In this document: one piece after another, positions 8,824-18,482 of the stretch
Layout of the letters: each line of letters begins with the position of its first letter
How positions within the stretch are numbered: position 1 is the stretch's first letter
DNA from: Streptomyces griseus subsp. griseus
GTDB lineage: Bacteria > Actinomycetota > Actinomycetes > Streptomycetales > Streptomycetaceae
Direction of reading: 5' to 3'
Length of the DNA: 64,000 nt
Assembly: GCF_000720255.1 (NCBI RefSeq)
Contig: NZ_JOJE01000003.1
Coordinates: 186,001-250,000 of the forward strand
Position numbers and translations under genes: made by a program
Notes under the pieces: generated by a model
The model's input: the letters and a program-made list of their open reading frames with translations, nothing else
Told to the model about the DNA's origin: nothing
Databases searched by the model: none

Positions 8824-10335
8824 ATGACCGTACGGCGAGTAATGGGCATCGAGACGGAGTACGGGATCTCCGTCCCCGGTCACCCCAACGCCAATGCCAT
8901 GCTCACCTCGTCCCAGATCGTCAACGCCTACGCGGCGGCGATGCACCGGGCCCGCCGGGCCCGCTGGGACTTCGAGGAGGAGAACCCGCTGCGGGACGCG
9001 CGAGGCTTCGACCTCGCCCGCGAGGCCGCCGACGCCAGCCAGCTCACCGACGAGGACATCGGCCTCGCCAACGTCATCCTGACCAACGGCGCACGCCTCT
9101 ACGTCGACCACGCACACCCCGAGTACAGCGCCCCCGAGGTCACCAATCCGAGGGACGCCGTCCTCTGGGACAAGGCCGGCGAGCGGATCATGGCCGAAGC
9201 CGCCGAACGAGCGGCCCAGCTACCCGGCGCACAGCCGATCCACCTCTACAAGAACAACACCGACAACAAGGGCGCCTCCTACGGGATGCACGAGAACTAC
9301 CTGATGAAGCGGGAAACCGCTTTCTCGGACATCGTGCGCCACCTCACGCCCTTCTTCGTCTCACGGCAGGTCTTCGCCGGCGCCGGTCGCGTGGGCATCG
9401 GCCAGGACGGCCACGAACACGGCTTCCAGCTGAGCCAGCGCGCCGACTACTTCGAGGTCGAGGTGGGCCTCGAGACCACGCTCAAGCGCCCCATCATCAA
9501 CACGCGCGACGAGCCGCACGCCGACGCCGAGAAGTACCGCCGTCTGCACGTCATCATCGGCGACGCGAACCTCTCGGAGATCTCCACCTACCTCAAGCTC
9601 GGCACCACGGCCCTGGTCCTGTCGATGATCGAGGACGGCTTCATCGCCGTCGACCTCGCCGTCGACCAGCCCGTACGCACCCTCCACCAGGTCTCCCACG
9701 ACCCGTCGCTCAAGCGCCTGGTCACCCTGCGCAGCGGCCGCACACTGACCGCGGTACAGCTCCAGATGGAGTACTACGAGCTGTCCCGCAAGTACGTCGA
9801 GGAACGGTTCGGCGCGGACGTCGACGAGCAGACCAAGGACGTCCTGGCCCGCTGGGAGGACACCCTGAACCGGCTGGAGCGCGACCCGATGAGTCTCGCC
9901 GGCGAGCTGGACTGGGTCGCCAAGCGGGAACTCATGGAGGGCTACCGGCGCCGTGACGGCCTCGACTGGGACGCGGCGAGGCTCCACCTCGTCGACCTCC
10001 AGTACGCCGACGTACGGCCCGAGAAGGGCCTCTACAACCGTCTCGTGGCCCGCGGGCGCATGAAGCGCCTGCTGACCGACGCGGACGTCGAACGGGCGAT
10101 GACGAAGCCACCCGAGGACACGCGCGCGTACTTCCGCGGCCGCTGCCTGGAGCAGTACGCCGACGACGTCGCGGCCGCGTCCTGGGACTCGGTGATCTTC
10201 GACCTGCCCGGCCGGGACAGCCTGCAGCGGGTGCCAACCCTGGAACCGCTACGCGGAACGCGAAATCACGTCAAGGAGCTCCTCGATCGCTGCCGCACGG
10301 CAGAAGACCTGGTCAGGGTGTTGTCCGGGAGCTGA
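8824..10335 (+). CDS. dop: Pup depupylase/deamidase Dop
   Basis: 503 residues; AAGGAGG precedes the ATG. It belongs to the carboxylate-amine ligase fold shared with PafA: 'GIETEYGIS' holds the metal/ATP glutamates and '[14 protein letters not shown]' the catalytic Asp (about residue 95). Residues about 50-80 ('[19 protein letters not shown]') form the Dop loop that PafA lacks, which separates the two paralogues. Dop removes Pup from substrates and, where Pup ends in Gln, deamidates it. Because the Pup encoded just downstream already ends in Glu, depupylation should be its main task here. Confidence 0.96.
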   Translation: MTVRRVMGIETEYGISVPGHPNANAMLTSSQIVNAYAAAMHRARRARWDFEEENPLRDARGFDLAREAADASQLTDEDIGLANVILTNGARLYVDHAHPEYSAPEVTNPRDAVLWDKAGERIMAEAAERAAQLPGAQPIHLYKNNTDNKGASYGMHENYLMKRETAFSDIVRHLTPFFVSRQVFAGAGRVGIGQDGHEHGFQLSQRADYFEVEVGLETTLKRPIINTRDEPHADAEKYRRLHVIIGDANLSEISTYLKLGTTALVLSMIEDGFIAVDLAVDQPVRTLHQVSHDPSLKRLVTLRSGRTLTAVQLQMEYYELSRKYVEERFGADVDEQTKDVLARWEDTLNRLERDPMSLAGELDWVAKRELMEGYRRRDGLDWDAARLHLVDLQYADVRPEKGLYNRLVARGRMKRLLTDADVERAMTKPPEDTRAYFRGRCLEQYADDVAAASWDSVIFDLPGRDSLQRVPTLEPLRGTRNHVKELLDRCRTAEDLVRVLSGS

Positions 10336-10430
10336 GCGGCTTCCGGAGGGCACCGGGCGGGCAGGGTGGAAACCCCGCCGCCAGGGAATCATCGAAGTGG
10401 TCCCCGTACGTTGTGGCAACTACGGGGCCG

Positions 10431-10453
10431 ATGTCGGACCCGGCTTGTAGGGT
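10431..10453 (+). promoter_or_regulatory. PafBC/RecA-NDp-type promoter of the pup operon
   Basis: The element is aTGTCGGac (10431-10439), eight bases, then TAGGGT (10448-10453). It keeps the TGTCR-G core, the exact N8 spacing and TAnnnT, but has 'ac' where the consensus has 'Tg'. It precedes pup by about 70 bases. Confidence 0.55.
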
Positions 10454-10522
10454 CTGATCATCACCGATCGGCAGGAAAGCCGACCTGTCGAGCATGTCGG
10501 GCAACTGAGCGGGGTGAGGGTT

Positions 10523-10741
10523 ATGGCGACCAAGGACACCGGCGGCGGCCAGCAGAAGGCGACGCGTTCCACGGAGGAGGTCGAGGAGCAGACCGCGGAC
10601 GCGCAGGCTTCCGAGGACCTCAAGGAGCGCCAGGAGAAGCTGAGCGACGACGTGGACTCGGTTCTTGACGAGATTGACGATGTACTCGAGGAGAACGCAG
10701 AGGACTTCGTGCGCTCCTTCGTGCAAAAGGGCGGCGAGTAA
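10523..10741 (+). CDS. pup: prokaryotic ubiquitin-like protein Pup
   Basis: 72 residues from ATG 10523 ('MATKDTGGGQQKATRSTEEV'); a GTG nine bases upstream is in frame but lengthens the family-standard N-terminus. The protein is almost entirely charged and disordered, with the Mpa-binding helix 'KLSDDVDSVLDEIDDVLEEN' and C-terminal 'FVRSFVQKGGE'. Its last residue is Glu (GAG then TAA), so it can be activated by PafA without prior deamidation. Pup is linked through this Glu to substrate lysines and leads them to ARC and the proteasome. A nuclease-like gene lies between it and prcB. Confidence 0.97.
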   Translation: MATKDTGGGQQKATRSTEEVEEQTADAQASEDLKERQEKLSDDVDSVLDEIDDVLEENAEDFVRSFVQKGGE

Positions 10742-10789
10742 AGGCGTGAAAGCCACTTCGCCTTCGAAGTGAAGGTAACGGGGGGTGGA

Positions 10790-11395
10790 GTGGTGGACGA
10801 GCCGAATGCCAAGGAATGCACGGGCTGCAAGCGGAGCCTCGCTCCGGATGCATTCGCGCGGGACAGCAATCGGGTCGATGGCCTCCAGGTGCGCTGCCGG
10901 GAGTGCGTGGCGGAGTGCAGCGCCGCGCACTACCGGCGCCGCCGGGCGGCCGTGGGTAAGTCAGTGCGCGAGAAGGTGGAGGTCCCGGCAGGACACAAGC
11001 TCTGCCGGACGTGCGGCGAAGTGAAGCCGCGTGCTGAGTGGCATCGCAATGCGGCGGCGTCCGACGGCTTGTCGACGCGCCGCAAGGCCTGCCGAGCCGT
11101 CCGAGGACGACAGGACCACGTGAAGCGCCAGTACGGCATCACCGAAGCCGAGCGTGACGAGTTGATCGCCTCTCAACGAGGCGTCTGCTGCATATGTTTG
11201 TCGGCCCCCGCCGCACATGTGGATCACTGCCACAAGACGGGTAGGGTCCGTGGCGTACTGTGCTTCAGCTGCAATGCCGCACTGGGGCAGTTCAAGGATC
11301 GGCCCGATGCCATAAGGCGGGCTGCTGCTTACGTGGAAGGAATCGCGTGGAAGCCAACACTCGTAGCACCGGGCGTCTACCAGCTGCCTTCCTGA
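10790..11395 (+). CDS. endonuclease VII-like HNH protein between pup and prcB
   Basis: About 201 residues from GTG 10790 or the adjacent GTG 10793 (GGGGG just upstream; GTG 10769 is also in frame). The N-terminal half has two Cys-rich knuckles ('[13 protein letters not shown]...CRECVAEC' and '[14 protein letters not shown]'). The C-terminal half matches the recombination endonuclease VII fold: '[37 protein letters not shown]' in short motifs, with zinc Cys pairs and catalytic D-H. Phage T4 gp49 of this family resolves branched DNA. The last 49 bases overlap the prcB start in another frame. The whole unit follows the damage-type pup promoter. Its target DNA is unknown. Confidence 0.85.
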   Translation: MVDEPNAKECTGCKRSLAPDAFARDSNRVDGLQVRCRECVAECSAAHYRRRRAAVGKSVREKVEVPAGHKLCRTCGEVKPRAEWHRNAAASDGLSTRRKACRAVRGRQDHVKRQYGITEAERDELIASQRGVCCICLSAPAAHVDHCHKTGRVRGVLCFSCNAALGQFKDRPDAIRRAAAYVEGIAWKPTLVAPGVYQLPS

Positions 11396-12192
11396 CGCCA
11401 GGATCCTCGTCCTTCATGGACTTCCTCTCCGTGCACCAGCCGGAGATCCTGCCCGGGAACCGGCAGTTGCCGCCCACCCAGGGTGTGATCGAGGCGCCGC
11501 ACGGCACCACGATCGTGGCCGTGACCTTCCCCGGGGGCGTGGTGCTCGCCGGTGACCGCCGGGCCACCATGGGCAACGTCATCGCGCAGCGTGACATCGA
11601 GAAGGTCTTCCCGGCGGACGAGTACTCGGCGGTGGGCATCGCCGGTACCGCGGGCCTCGCCGTGGAGATGGTGAAGCTGTTCCAGCTGGAGCTGGAGCAC
11701 TTCGAGAAGGTCGAGGGGGCCCAGCTGTCCCTGGAGGGCAAGGCGAACCGCCTGTCGACCATGATCCGCTCCAACCTGGGCATGGCCATGCAGGGCCTCG
11801 CCGTGGTCCCGCTGTTCGCGGGGTTCGACGTGGACCGCGACAGGGGTCGCATCTTCTCCTACGACGTGACGGGCGGCCGCTCCGAGGAGCAGGGCTACGC
11901 GGCCACGGGCTCCGGCTCGATCTTCGCGCGCGGCGCCATGAAGAAGCTCTTCCGTGACGACCTGAGCGAGGCCGAGGCCACGACGCTCGTGGTGCAGGCG
12001 CTCTATGACGCGGCAGACGACGACTCGGCGACCGGTGGTCCCGATGTCGCCCGCCGGATCTACCCGATCGTCACCGTGATCACCGATGACGGCTTCCGCC
12101 GGCTCACCGAGGACGAGTCCTCCGAGATCGCCCGCTCGATCCTGGCGCGGCGCCTCGAGCAGCCGGACGGCCCGCGGGCCGCGCTGCTGTAG
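11347..12192 (+). CDS. prcB: 20S proteasome beta subunit
   Basis: 281 residues from GTG 11347 ('[16 protein letters not shown]'), matching the Streptomyces PrcB N-terminus as I remember it. A 53-residue propeptide is removed before the catalytic Thr in '[13 protein letters not shown]' (Thr54). Other active-site context is present: '[14 protein letters not shown]' (Asp, Lys-equivalent region) and '[15 protein letters not shown]'. The beta rings hold the proteolytic sites of the Pup-proteasome. The start lies inside the endonuclease VII-like gene, which suggests translational coupling; the first 16 codons are therefore read in two frames. Confidence 0.97.
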   Translation: MEANTRSTGRLPAAFLTPGSSSFMDFLSVHQPEILPGNRQLPPTQGVIEAPHGTTIVAVTFPGGVVLAGDRRATMGNVIAQRDIEKVFPADEYSAVGIAGTAGLAVEMVKLFQLELEHFEKVEGAQLSLEGKANRLSTMIRSNLGMAMQGLAVVPLFAGFDVDRDRGRIFSYDVTGGRSEEQGYAATGSGSIFARGAMKKLFRDDLSEAEATTLVVQALYDAADDDSATGGPDVARRIYPIVTVITDDGFRRLTEDESSEIARSILARRLEQPDGPRAALL

Positions 12193-12252
12193 CCGGCCGG
12201 TCTGTCTTGCCAAGGTGATCCAGTGACATCCACAGAAAGGGACGGATAACCG

Positions 12253-13014
12253 GTGTCGACGCCGTTCTATGTCTCACCCCAGCAGGCGATGGCCGACCGT
12301 GCGGAGTACGCCCGCAAGGGCATCGCCCGTGGCCGCAGCCTGGTCGTGCTGCAGTACGCCGACGGCATCGTGTTCGTCGGCGAGAACCCGTCCCGCGCGC
12401 TGCACAAGTTCAGCGAGATCTACGACCGGATCGGCTTCGCGGCCGCCGGCAAGTACAACGAGTACGAGAACCTGCGGATCGGCGGCGTGCGCTACGCCGA
12501 CCTGCGCGGTTACACCTACGACCGGGACGACGTGACCGCCCGCGGTCTCGCCAACGTCTACGCCCAGACGCTGGGCACGATCTTCTCCTCGGCCGGTGAG
12601 AAGCCGTACGAGGTGGAGCTGGTGGTGGCCGAGGTCGGCGAGACGCCGGACGGTGACCAGATCTACCGGCTGCCGCACGACGGTTCGATCGTGGACGAGC
12701 ACGGCTCGGTCGCGGTCGGCGGCAACGCCGAGCAGATCAGCAGCTACCTGGATCAGCGTCACCAGGACGGCATGACGCTCGCGGAGGCGCTGAAGCTGGC
12801 CGTCCAGGCGCTGTCCCGCGAGCCGAACGGCGGCGAGCGGGAGATCCCCGCCGAGCGCCTGGAGGTCGCGGTCCTCGACCGCACGCGTCCGCAGCAGCGG
12901 AAGTTCAAGCGCATCGTCGGCCGCCAGCTGGCCCGCTTGCTGGAGGCCGGCGGTGCGGCGACGGAGGCGGAGAGCTCCGACGAGAACTCCGAGGACAGCT
13001 CCGACGAGGAGTAG
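12253..13014 (+). CDS. prcA: 20S proteasome alpha subunit
   Basis: 253 residues from GTG 12253. The N-terminal '[23 protein letters not shown]' is the gating segment of actinobacterial alpha subunits, and '[19 protein letters not shown]' begins the Ntn fold. No catalytic Thr is present, as expected. The tail '[18 protein letters not shown]' is strongly acidic and probably disordered. Alpha rings cap the PrcB rings and receive the ARC C-terminal tails. It lies 60 bases after prcB in the same operon and is followed by a bidirectional hairpin. Confidence 0.97.
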   Translation: MSTPFYVSPQQAMADRAEYARKGIARGRSLVVLQYADGIVFVGENPSRALHKFSEIYDRIGFAAAGKYNEYENLRIGGVRYADLRGYTYDRDDVTARGLANVYAQTLGTIFSSAGEKPYEVELVVAEVGETPDGDQIYRLPHDGSIVDEHGSVAVGGNAEQISSYLDQRHQDGMTLAEALKLAVQALSREPNGGEREIPAERLEVAVLDRTRPQQRKFKRIVGRQLARLLEAGGAATEAESSDENSEDSSDEE

Positions 13015-13037
13015 GCCCGCCGCGCGCCCGTCCCTTC

Positions 13038-13071
13038 CTGCGCCCCGGCCGATGTCCCGGCTGGGGCGCAG
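13038..13071. terminator. hairpin between prcA and the lacI-family gene
   Basis: CTGCGCCCC (13038-13046) pairs with GGGGCGCAG (13063-13071), and the stem continues inward for four more pairs including one G-T. Both flanking genes end toward it, so it can serve both strands. Confidence 0.75.
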
Positions 13072-13119
13072 GGGTGTCTCGGGGTGTTCTCGCGCCCTCG
13101 GCCCAGCGCCCGCGTGGCC

Positions 13120-14178
13120 TCAGGAGGCCCTGGGTGGGGCCGTGGAGGCCCGTAGGGCGAGGGTGACGGGGATGTCGCCCTGTTCGGGGGTGCGGGAGTC
13201 CAGGACGGCCAGGAGGGCGTGCATGCCGCGTTCGCCGAAGAGTTCCGCGTCGAGGCGGACGGTGGTGAGTTCGGGGTCGAGGGCGGTGGCGAGGGCGAGG
13301 TCGTCGACGCCGGTGACGGAGATGTCTTCCGGGATGCGCAGGCGGAGGCGTCGGACGGCCTTGTAGGCGCCGGCCGCGAGTTTGTCGTCGTCGCAGACCA
13401 GCGCGGTGGGTCGGGGGCCGGGGGCGGTGAGGGCGGTCTCGGTGGCGGTGCGGGCGTCGTCTATGGAGATGGGGGCGTACGCGGTCCGCAGGGTGGTTCC
13501 CGGTACGGCCGCGAGGCGTGTCGCGAGCTCCCGCGCGCGTACCTCGAAGGTCCAGGAGGCCACGTCGGCCGCGAGGTGCAGGAAGCGGCGGTGGCCGAGG
13601 CCCAGCAGGTGGTCGGCGACCTGTCGCGCGCCGTCGGCGATGTCGAGGTTGACGGTGGCCGCGCCGAGGCTGCCCTCCGGGTCGCTGTCGAGCATCACGA
13701 GGGGGAGCTGGTCGCCGCGGATGGCGGTGAGGGCGTCGGCGGCCATCGAGGAGGCGATGACGCCGTCCAGGGCGGCCTGGGCGGAGGCGAAGGGGTCCCG
13801 CGCGGGGCCGATGCCCTCGGGGGAGGGGTAGAGGACCACGCCGAAGCCGTGCTCGGCGGCCACGCGCGCGGCGCCCGTGTAGACGCCGGCGAAGAACTCC
13901 GTCGTCAGGGCCGGGACGACGAGCAGCACCGTCCGGGTGTGGCCGAGGCGGAGGTTGCGGGCGGCCAGGTTGGGCCGGTAGCCGAGCTCACGGGCGGCTT
14001 CCCGGACCCGCTGGGCCGTGGGCTCCGAGACCCGCCCGCGCCACTTGTCGCCGAGGACCAGGGAGACGGCGGCCTGGGAGACCCCCGCGGCATGGGCCAC
14101 GTCCCGGCTGGTCGGGCGGGTACTACCTCGTGCCACCGTGGGCCTGCGCTTTCGTATGGACTGGCGGACAGCGGACAT
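13120..14178 (-). CDS. LacI-family transcriptional regulator
   Basis: 352 residues from ATG 14178, with a possible later GTG start at 14136; neither has a good ribosome-binding site. The N-terminal helix-turn-helix is 'TSRDVAHAAGVSQAAVSLVLGDKWRGRVSEPTAQRV', with hinge helix 'ELGYRPNLAARNLRLGHT'. The rest is a periplasmic-binding-like sensor domain typical of sugar-responsive LacI/GalR proteins. It is divergent from an MFS transporter gene and probably controls it through the palindrome in the 79-base gap. It is not part of the proteasome pathway despite its position. Confidence 0.9.
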   Translation of the reverse strand: MSAVRQSIRKRRPTVARGSTRPTSRDVAHAAGVSQAAVSLVLGDKWRGRVSEPTAQRVREAARELGYRPNLAARNLRLGHTRTVLLVVPALTTEFFAGVYTGAARVAAEHGFGVVLYPSPEGIGPARDPFASAQAALDGVIASSMAADALTAIRGDQLPLVMLDSDPEGSLGAATVNLDIADGARQVADHLLGLGHRRFLHLAADVASWTFEVRARELATRLAAVPGTTLRTAYAPISIDDARTATETALTAPGPRPTALVCDDDKLAAGAYKAVRRLRLRIPEDISVTGVDDLALATALDPELTTVRLDAELFGERGMHALLAVLDSRTPEQGDIPVTLALRASTAPPRAS

Positions 14179-14180
14179 GG

Positions 14181-14208
14181 TACGTATGACGACCGGAAGT
14201 TATACGTA
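14181..14208. promoter_or_regulatory. candidate operator for the LacI-family regulator
   Basis: TACGTAT at 14181-14187 and ATACGTA at 14202-14208 form an inverted repeat with a 14-base spacer, in the gap between the divergent regulator and transporter genes. The A/T-richness of the arms stands out in this GC-rich sequence. Confidence 0.45.
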
Positions 14209-14257
14209 ACACTTGAGGTGGGTGCAGAGCCTCGGGTGAGCCGACGGAGGGCAGCGC

Positions 14258-15517
14258 ATGGCCGCGGGGTACCTGGAGATCCTCAGGACGAAGCACGCCG
14301 TGCGGCTGCTCACGGGAACGCTCGTGGGCCGGCTGCCCAACGCGGTCGCCCCCATCGCGATCGTCCTGTTCGTACGCGCGGAGGGCGGCACCTACAGCCT
14401 CGCGGGGGCGTTCGCGGCTGTCTACGGCGTCGCCAATGCCGTGGGCCAGCCGGTCCTCGGGCGCCTCGTCGACCTGTACGGGCAGCCACGCGTCCAGCTG
14501 CCCGCCGCCGTCGCGTCGGCGCTGGCGACGGCCGTGTTCGCCTTCTCGGGCACGGACCCGCTGCCCCTCGCCTACGCCGCGATGGTGGCCGCCGGCCTGT
14601 TCACGCCGCCCCTGGAGGGCGGGTTGCGGGCGCTGTGGCCCGCGGTCCTGCGCAGGGAGGACCAGATCCACACGGCGTACGCCCTGGACGCGGTGGCCCA
14701 GGAGGTCATGTTCACCGTGGGACCGCTGCTGGTGACCCTGTGCGTGTCGCTGTGGTCGGCGCAGGCCGCGGTGCTCGTGCTGAACGTCGTCGGGGTGCTC
14801 GGGGCGCTCAGCGTGGTCGTCTCGCCGCCCTCGCGCGCGTGGCGCTCGGCCCCGCGCGAGGCGCACTGGCTCGGGGCGCTGCGGTCGCCCGGCCTGCTGG
14901 CGCTCCTTGCCTCGTTCCTGTTCGTGGGGATCGCCATGGGCTCCATCGCGGTCGCCGCCGCGGCGTACGCGGACCAGAACGGCGGCGACGTCGTGTACGG
15001 CTGGCTGATGGCCGCTCTGGGGCTCGGCGCGCTGGCGGGCGGCACCGTGTACGGCGCACGGCCGTGGCAGGGCGTGCCGGAGCGGCGGCTACGGGTGCTG
15101 GTAGCCCTTCTGGCGGTGTGTTACCTGCCGCTGGCGTCGACGCCCGGCGCGGTGGCCATGACGGCGCTGGCGGCGCTCTCCGGGGTGTTCCTGGCGCCCT
15201 GCATCGCCTGTGCGTTCCTGATCGTGGACCGACACGCTCCGCGTGGAACGGTCACCGAGGCGTTCTCCTGGCTCGTGACGACGTTCACCGTGGGCGCGTC
15301 GGCAGGAACGGGCCTGGCCGGTCCCGTCGTCCAGGCCGGTGGCGCGCTGTGGGGGTTCGCGCTGCCGGGCGCGGCGGGGGCCGTGTCATTGCTGGTGTTG
15401 CTGGCCACGGGGCGGGTACTCGCAGCTCCCGCCGGGGGTGCGGTGGTTGCGGCTTCATCGGAAAATGATCCAAACCGTGCTGCCGAACCCCGTTTCAGTT
15501 CAGGGGATCGGGCGTAA
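14258..15517 (+). CDS. MFS-type transporter
   Basis: 419 residues with about twelve hydrophobic segments. The N-terminal half begins 'RLLTGTLVGRLPNAVAPIAIVLFV', and the loop 'AVGQPVLGRLVDLYGQPRV' resembles the MFS loop between helices 2 and 3. Substrate is unknown; small-molecule efflux is the usual role for this group. It is divergent from the LacI-family gene and ends nine bases before pafA, so readthrough from the LacI-controlled promoter could contribute to pafA expression. Confidence 0.85.
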   Translation: MAAGYLEILRTKHAVRLLTGTLVGRLPNAVAPIAIVLFVRAEGGTYSLAGAFAAVYGVANAVGQPVLGRLVDLYGQPRVQLPAAVASALATAVFAFSGTDPLPLAYAAMVAAGLFTPPLEGGLRALWPAVLRREDQIHTAYALDAVAQEVMFTVGPLLVTLCVSLWSAQAAVLVLNVVGVLGALSVVVSPPSRAWRSAPREAHWLGALRSPGLLALLASFLFVGIAMGSIAVAAAAYADQNGGDVVYGWLMAALGLGALAGGTVYGARPWQGVPERRLRVLVALLAVCYLPLASTPGAVAMTALAALSGVFLAPCIACAFLIVDRHAPRGTVTEAFSWLVTTFTVGASAGTGLAGPVVQAGGALWGFALPGAAGAVSLLVLLATGRVLAAPAGGAVVAASSENDPNRAAEPRFSSGDRA

Positions 15518-15526
15518 TGTTCAGTC

Positions 15527-16888
15527 ATGGACCGCCGCATTTTCGGGCTGGAGAACGAGTACGGCGTCACGTGCACGTTCAGGGGACAGCGCCGCCTGTC
15601 TCCTGACGAGGTGGCGCGGTACCTCTTCCGCCGTGTCGTGTCATGGGGCCGCAGCAGTAACGTCTTTCTGCGAAATGGCGCCCGCCTTTATCTCGACGTG
15701 GGCTCACATCCGGAATACGCGACACCCGAGTGTGACAACGTGACCGAGCTGGTCACCCACGACAAGGCCGGCGAGCGCATTCTCGAGGGACTCCTGGTGG
15801 ACGCCGAACGACGCCTGCACGAGGAGGGAATCGCGGGCGACGTCTACCTCTTCAAGAACAACACGGACTCGGCGGGCAACTCTTATGGTTGCCACGAGAA
15901 CTATCTGGTGGCGCGGCACGGGGAGTTCTCCCGGCTCGCGGACATCCTGATTCCGTTCCTGGTCACGAGGCAACTGCTCTGCGGGGCCGGGAAAGTCCTG
16001 CAGACCCCGCGTGGTGCCGTGTACTGCGTGAGCCAGCGGGCCGAGCACATCTGGGAGGGCGTCTCCTCGGCGACGACCCGTTCCCGGCCGATCATCAACA
16101 CGCGCGACGAGCCGCACGCGGACGCCGAGCGCTACCGCCGCCTGCACGTGATCGTGGGCGACTCGAACATGTCCGAGACGACCATGCTGCTGAAGGTCGG
16201 CGCGACCGACCTGGTGCTGCGCATGATCGAGGCGGGCACGGTGATGCGTGACCTCACCCTGGAGAACCCCATCCGGGCGATCCGCGAGGTCAGCCACGAC
16301 ATCACGGGCCGCCGCAAGGTGCGCCTGGCCAGTGGCCGGGAGGCCTCGGCGCTCGAGGTGCAGCGGGAGTACTACGAGAAGGCCGTGGACTTCTGCGAGC
16401 GCCGCGGTATCCGCACCGGCACGGTGGAGCAGGTGCTGGAGCTGTGGGGCCGCACGCTGGACTCGATCGAGTCCGAGGACCTCGACCGCATCGGTACCGA
16501 GATCGACTGGGTGATGAAGTACAAGCTCATCGAGCGCTACCGGGCCAAGCACAACATGACCATGTCGCATCCGCGGGTGGCGCAGATAGACCTCGCCTAC
16601 CACGACATCCACCGTCGTCGTGGCCTGTACTACCTGCTGGAGAAGAAGGGGCAAGCGACCCGGATCTGCAACGACTTGAAGATCTTCGAGGGCAAGTCGG
16701 TGCCGCCGCAGACCACTCGGGCGCGCCTGCGTGGTGACTTCATCCGCAGGGCGCAGGAACAGCGCCGTGACTTCACGGTCGACTGGGTCCACCTCAAGCT
16801 GAACGACCAGGCTCAGCGCACGGTGTTGTGCAAGGACCCGTTCCGTTCGGTCGACGACCGCGTGGAGAAGCTCATCGCCGGAATGTGA
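15527..16888 (+). CDS. pafA: Pup--protein ligase PafA
   Basis: 453 residues from ATG 15527. '[16 protein letters not shown]' carries the Mg/ATP glutamates and '[15 protein letters not shown]' the catalytic Asp (residue 57); '[18 protein letters not shown]' and '[19 protein letters not shown]' are shared with Dop. The Dop-specific loop is absent. PafA phosphorylates the C-terminal Glu of Pup and joins it to substrate lysines. It follows the MFS gene by nine bases and is closed by a strong hairpin, so it is separated from the core proteasome genes by a LacI/MFS pair. Confidence 0.97.
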   Translation: MDRRIFGLENEYGVTCTFRGQRRLSPDEVARYLFRRVVSWGRSSNVFLRNGARLYLDVGSHPEYATPECDNVTELVTHDKAGERILEGLLVDAERRLHEEGIAGDVYLFKNNTDSAGNSYGCHENYLVARHGEFSRLADILIPFLVTRQLLCGAGKVLQTPRGAVYCVSQRAEHIWEGVSSATTRSRPIINTRDEPHADAERYRRLHVIVGDSNMSETTMLLKVGATDLVLRMIEAGTVMRDLTLENPIRAIREVSHDITGRRKVRLASGREASALEVQREYYEKAVDFCERRGIRTGTVEQVLELWGRTLDSIESEDLDRIGTEIDWVMKYKLIERYRAKHNMTMSHPRVAQIDLAYHDIHRRRGLYYLLEKKGQATRICNDLKIFEGKSVPPQTTRARLRGDFIRRAQEQRRDFTVDWVHLKLNDQAQRTVLCKDPFRSVDDRVEKLIAGM

Positions 16889-16925
16889 GCGAACACGTTC
16901 CGCAAGAACTGTCGGAACGCAACAC

Positions 16926-16957
16926 GGGCGCCGTACGTTTCCCGTACGGCGCCCTTC
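16926..16957 (+). terminator. terminator after pafA
   Basis: A perfect 12-bp stem (16926-16937 with 16943-16954) with a five-base loop is followed by TTC. Confidence 0.75.
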
Positions 16958-17017
16958 TCACGCCGTAGAGTTGCGCGCACGCCATCAGCAAGATCGACCG
17001 ATTACGAGGCTTTCACC

Positions 17018-18022
17018 GTGCGCCGACGCTCACTCATCCTTGCCGCCGTTCCCGCTGGGCTGGTCACGCTCGCCGGATGCGGCGACGACAAGTCCGACTC
17101 GAGCAAGGCCAGCGACAGCGCGTCGCCGTCCGCGGCGGAGACCTCGGCCGCGCCACCGCCGAAGATCGTCGACGGTCCACTGCCGGCCATCACGGCGGGC
17201 ACGAAGCTGAACGAGAAGCCGGCCGTGGCCAAGGGCAGCGGTGAGCCCTCGGACCAGCTCGCGGTGAAGACGGTGATCGCGGGCAACGGCCAGACGGTCG
17301 CGGAGAACGACTACATCCAGGCGAACTACCTGGGCCAGATCTGGTCCAGCGGGAAGGTCTTCGACAACTCCTACGACCGTAAGACGCCGCTGCTCATCCA
17401 GCTGGCCGCGGGCAGCATCATCGACGGCTGGCGCTATGCCCTCACCGGCAAGAAGGTGGGCAGCCGCGTCGAGTTCTCGGTGCCGCCGACCTGGGGATAC
17501 GGCAAGAACGGCAACGCGCAGGCGGGGATCAAGGGCACCGACACGCTGGTGTTCGTGGTGGACCTCCAGGGCACCTTCAACGCCAAGAGCTCGGCGAAGG
17601 GCTCCGACGTCGCGCAGAACGACGCGAAGGTGCCCAAGGTCGGCACGAACACCGACGGCAAGGCGCCCTCCATCGAGGTGCCCAAGGCGGACCCGCCGAA
17701 GAAGCTCGTGGCGGACTACGTCATCGAGGGCGACGGCGACGAGGTGAAGGCGGACAGCACGGTCCTGGTGCAGTACAAGGGCGTGCTGTGGGACAACGGC
17801 AAGGAGTTCGACTCCACGTACAGCCGCAAGGCGCTGACGTCGTTCTCGTTGCAGCAGGTCGTCAAGGGGTGGGCGCAGGGGCTGACCGGCAAGAAGGTCG
17901 GCAGCCGGGTCCTCATCGTCGTCCCGCCGGACCTGGGCTACGGCGACAACCCGCCGGCCGGCAGTGGCATCAGCAAGGACTCGACGCTGGTCTTCAGCGT
18001 GGACATCCTCGCCAAGATGTGA
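17018..18022 (+). CDS. lipoprotein FKBP-type peptidyl-prolyl isomerase, two domains
   Basis: 334 residues from GTG 17018. A lipoprotein signal 'RRRSLILAAVPAGLVTLAGC' puts the lipidated Cys near residue 21. Two FKBP domains follow: the first around 'GQTVAENDYIQANYLGQIW...SIIDGWRYALTGKKVGSRVEFSVP', the second around 'EVKADSTVLVQYKGVLWDNGKEFDST...VVKGWAQGLTGKKVGSRVLIVVP'. Both keep the IxGW/VxGW-like core but are divergent in other pocket positions. The likely role is folding of exported proteins at the outer face of the membrane. It is followed by a second, cytosolic FKBP gene. Confidence 0.92.
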   Translation: MRRRSLILAAVPAGLVTLAGCGDDKSDSSKASDSASPSAAETSAAPPPKIVDGPLPAITAGTKLNEKPAVAKGSGEPSDQLAVKTVIAGNGQTVAENDYIQANYLGQIWSSGKVFDNSYDRKTPLLIQLAAGSIIDGWRYALTGKKVGSRVEFSVPPTWGYGKNGNAQAGIKGTDTLVFVVDLQGTFNAKSSAKGSDVAQNDAKVPKVGTNTDGKAPSIEVPKADPPKKLVADYVIEGDGDEVKADSTVLVQYKGVLWDNGKEFDSTYSRKALTSFSLQQVVKGWAQGLTGKKVGSRVLIVVPPDLGYGDNPPAGSGISKDSTLVFSVDILAKM

Positions 18023-18082
18023 TCGCCCGGAGGTGTAAGACTGTGGGCGTTGCCTTTTCGCACAGAAGCAGGAGCTGAAGAC

Positions 18083-18454
18083 GTGAGCATCGACAAGCCC
18101 GAGATCGACTTCCCGGGTGGCGAGCCCCCGGCGGACCTCGAGATCAAGGACATCTGGGAGGGCGACGGCGCGGTGGCGCAGGCGGGTCAGACCGTCACCG
18201 TCCACTACGTGGGTGTCGCCTTCAGCACGGGCGAGGAGTTCGACGCCAGCTGGAACCGTGGCACTCCGTTCCGCTTCCCGCTGGGCGGCGGCCGTGTCAT
18301 CAAGGGCTGGGACCAGGGCGTGCAGGGCATGAAGGTCGGCGGCCGCCGCCAGCTGACCATCCCGGCCCACCTCGCCTACGGCAACCAGAGCCCGACCCCG
18401 GCGATCAAGCCCGGCGAGACGCTGATCTTCGTCGTGGACCTGCTCGGAGTCTGA
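18083..18454 (+). CDS. fkpA: cytosolic FKBP-type peptidyl-prolyl isomerase
   Basis: 123 residues from GTG 18083 with GGAG nine bases upstream; an earlier in-frame start would add a poorly conserved tail. It is a single complete FKBP12-like domain: 'GQTVTVHYVGVAFSTGEEFDASW', 'VIKGWDQGVQGMKVGGRRQLTIPAHLAYG', and 'TLIFVVDLLGV'. No signal peptide. It catalyses cis-trans isomerisation of Xaa-Pro bonds and should bind FK506-type macrolides. The symbol is tentative. It shares orientation with the lipoprotein FKBP gene and ends at a clear terminator. Confidence 0.92.
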   Translation: MSIDKPEIDFPGGEPPADLEIKDIWEGDGAVAQAGQTVTVHYVGVAFSTGEEFDASWNRGTPFRFPLGGGRVIKGWDQGVQGMKVGGRRQLTIPAHLAYGNQSPTPAIKPGETLIFVVDLLGV

Positions 18455-18482
18455 TCGTCCTACGACCGGACCCGATCACCTG

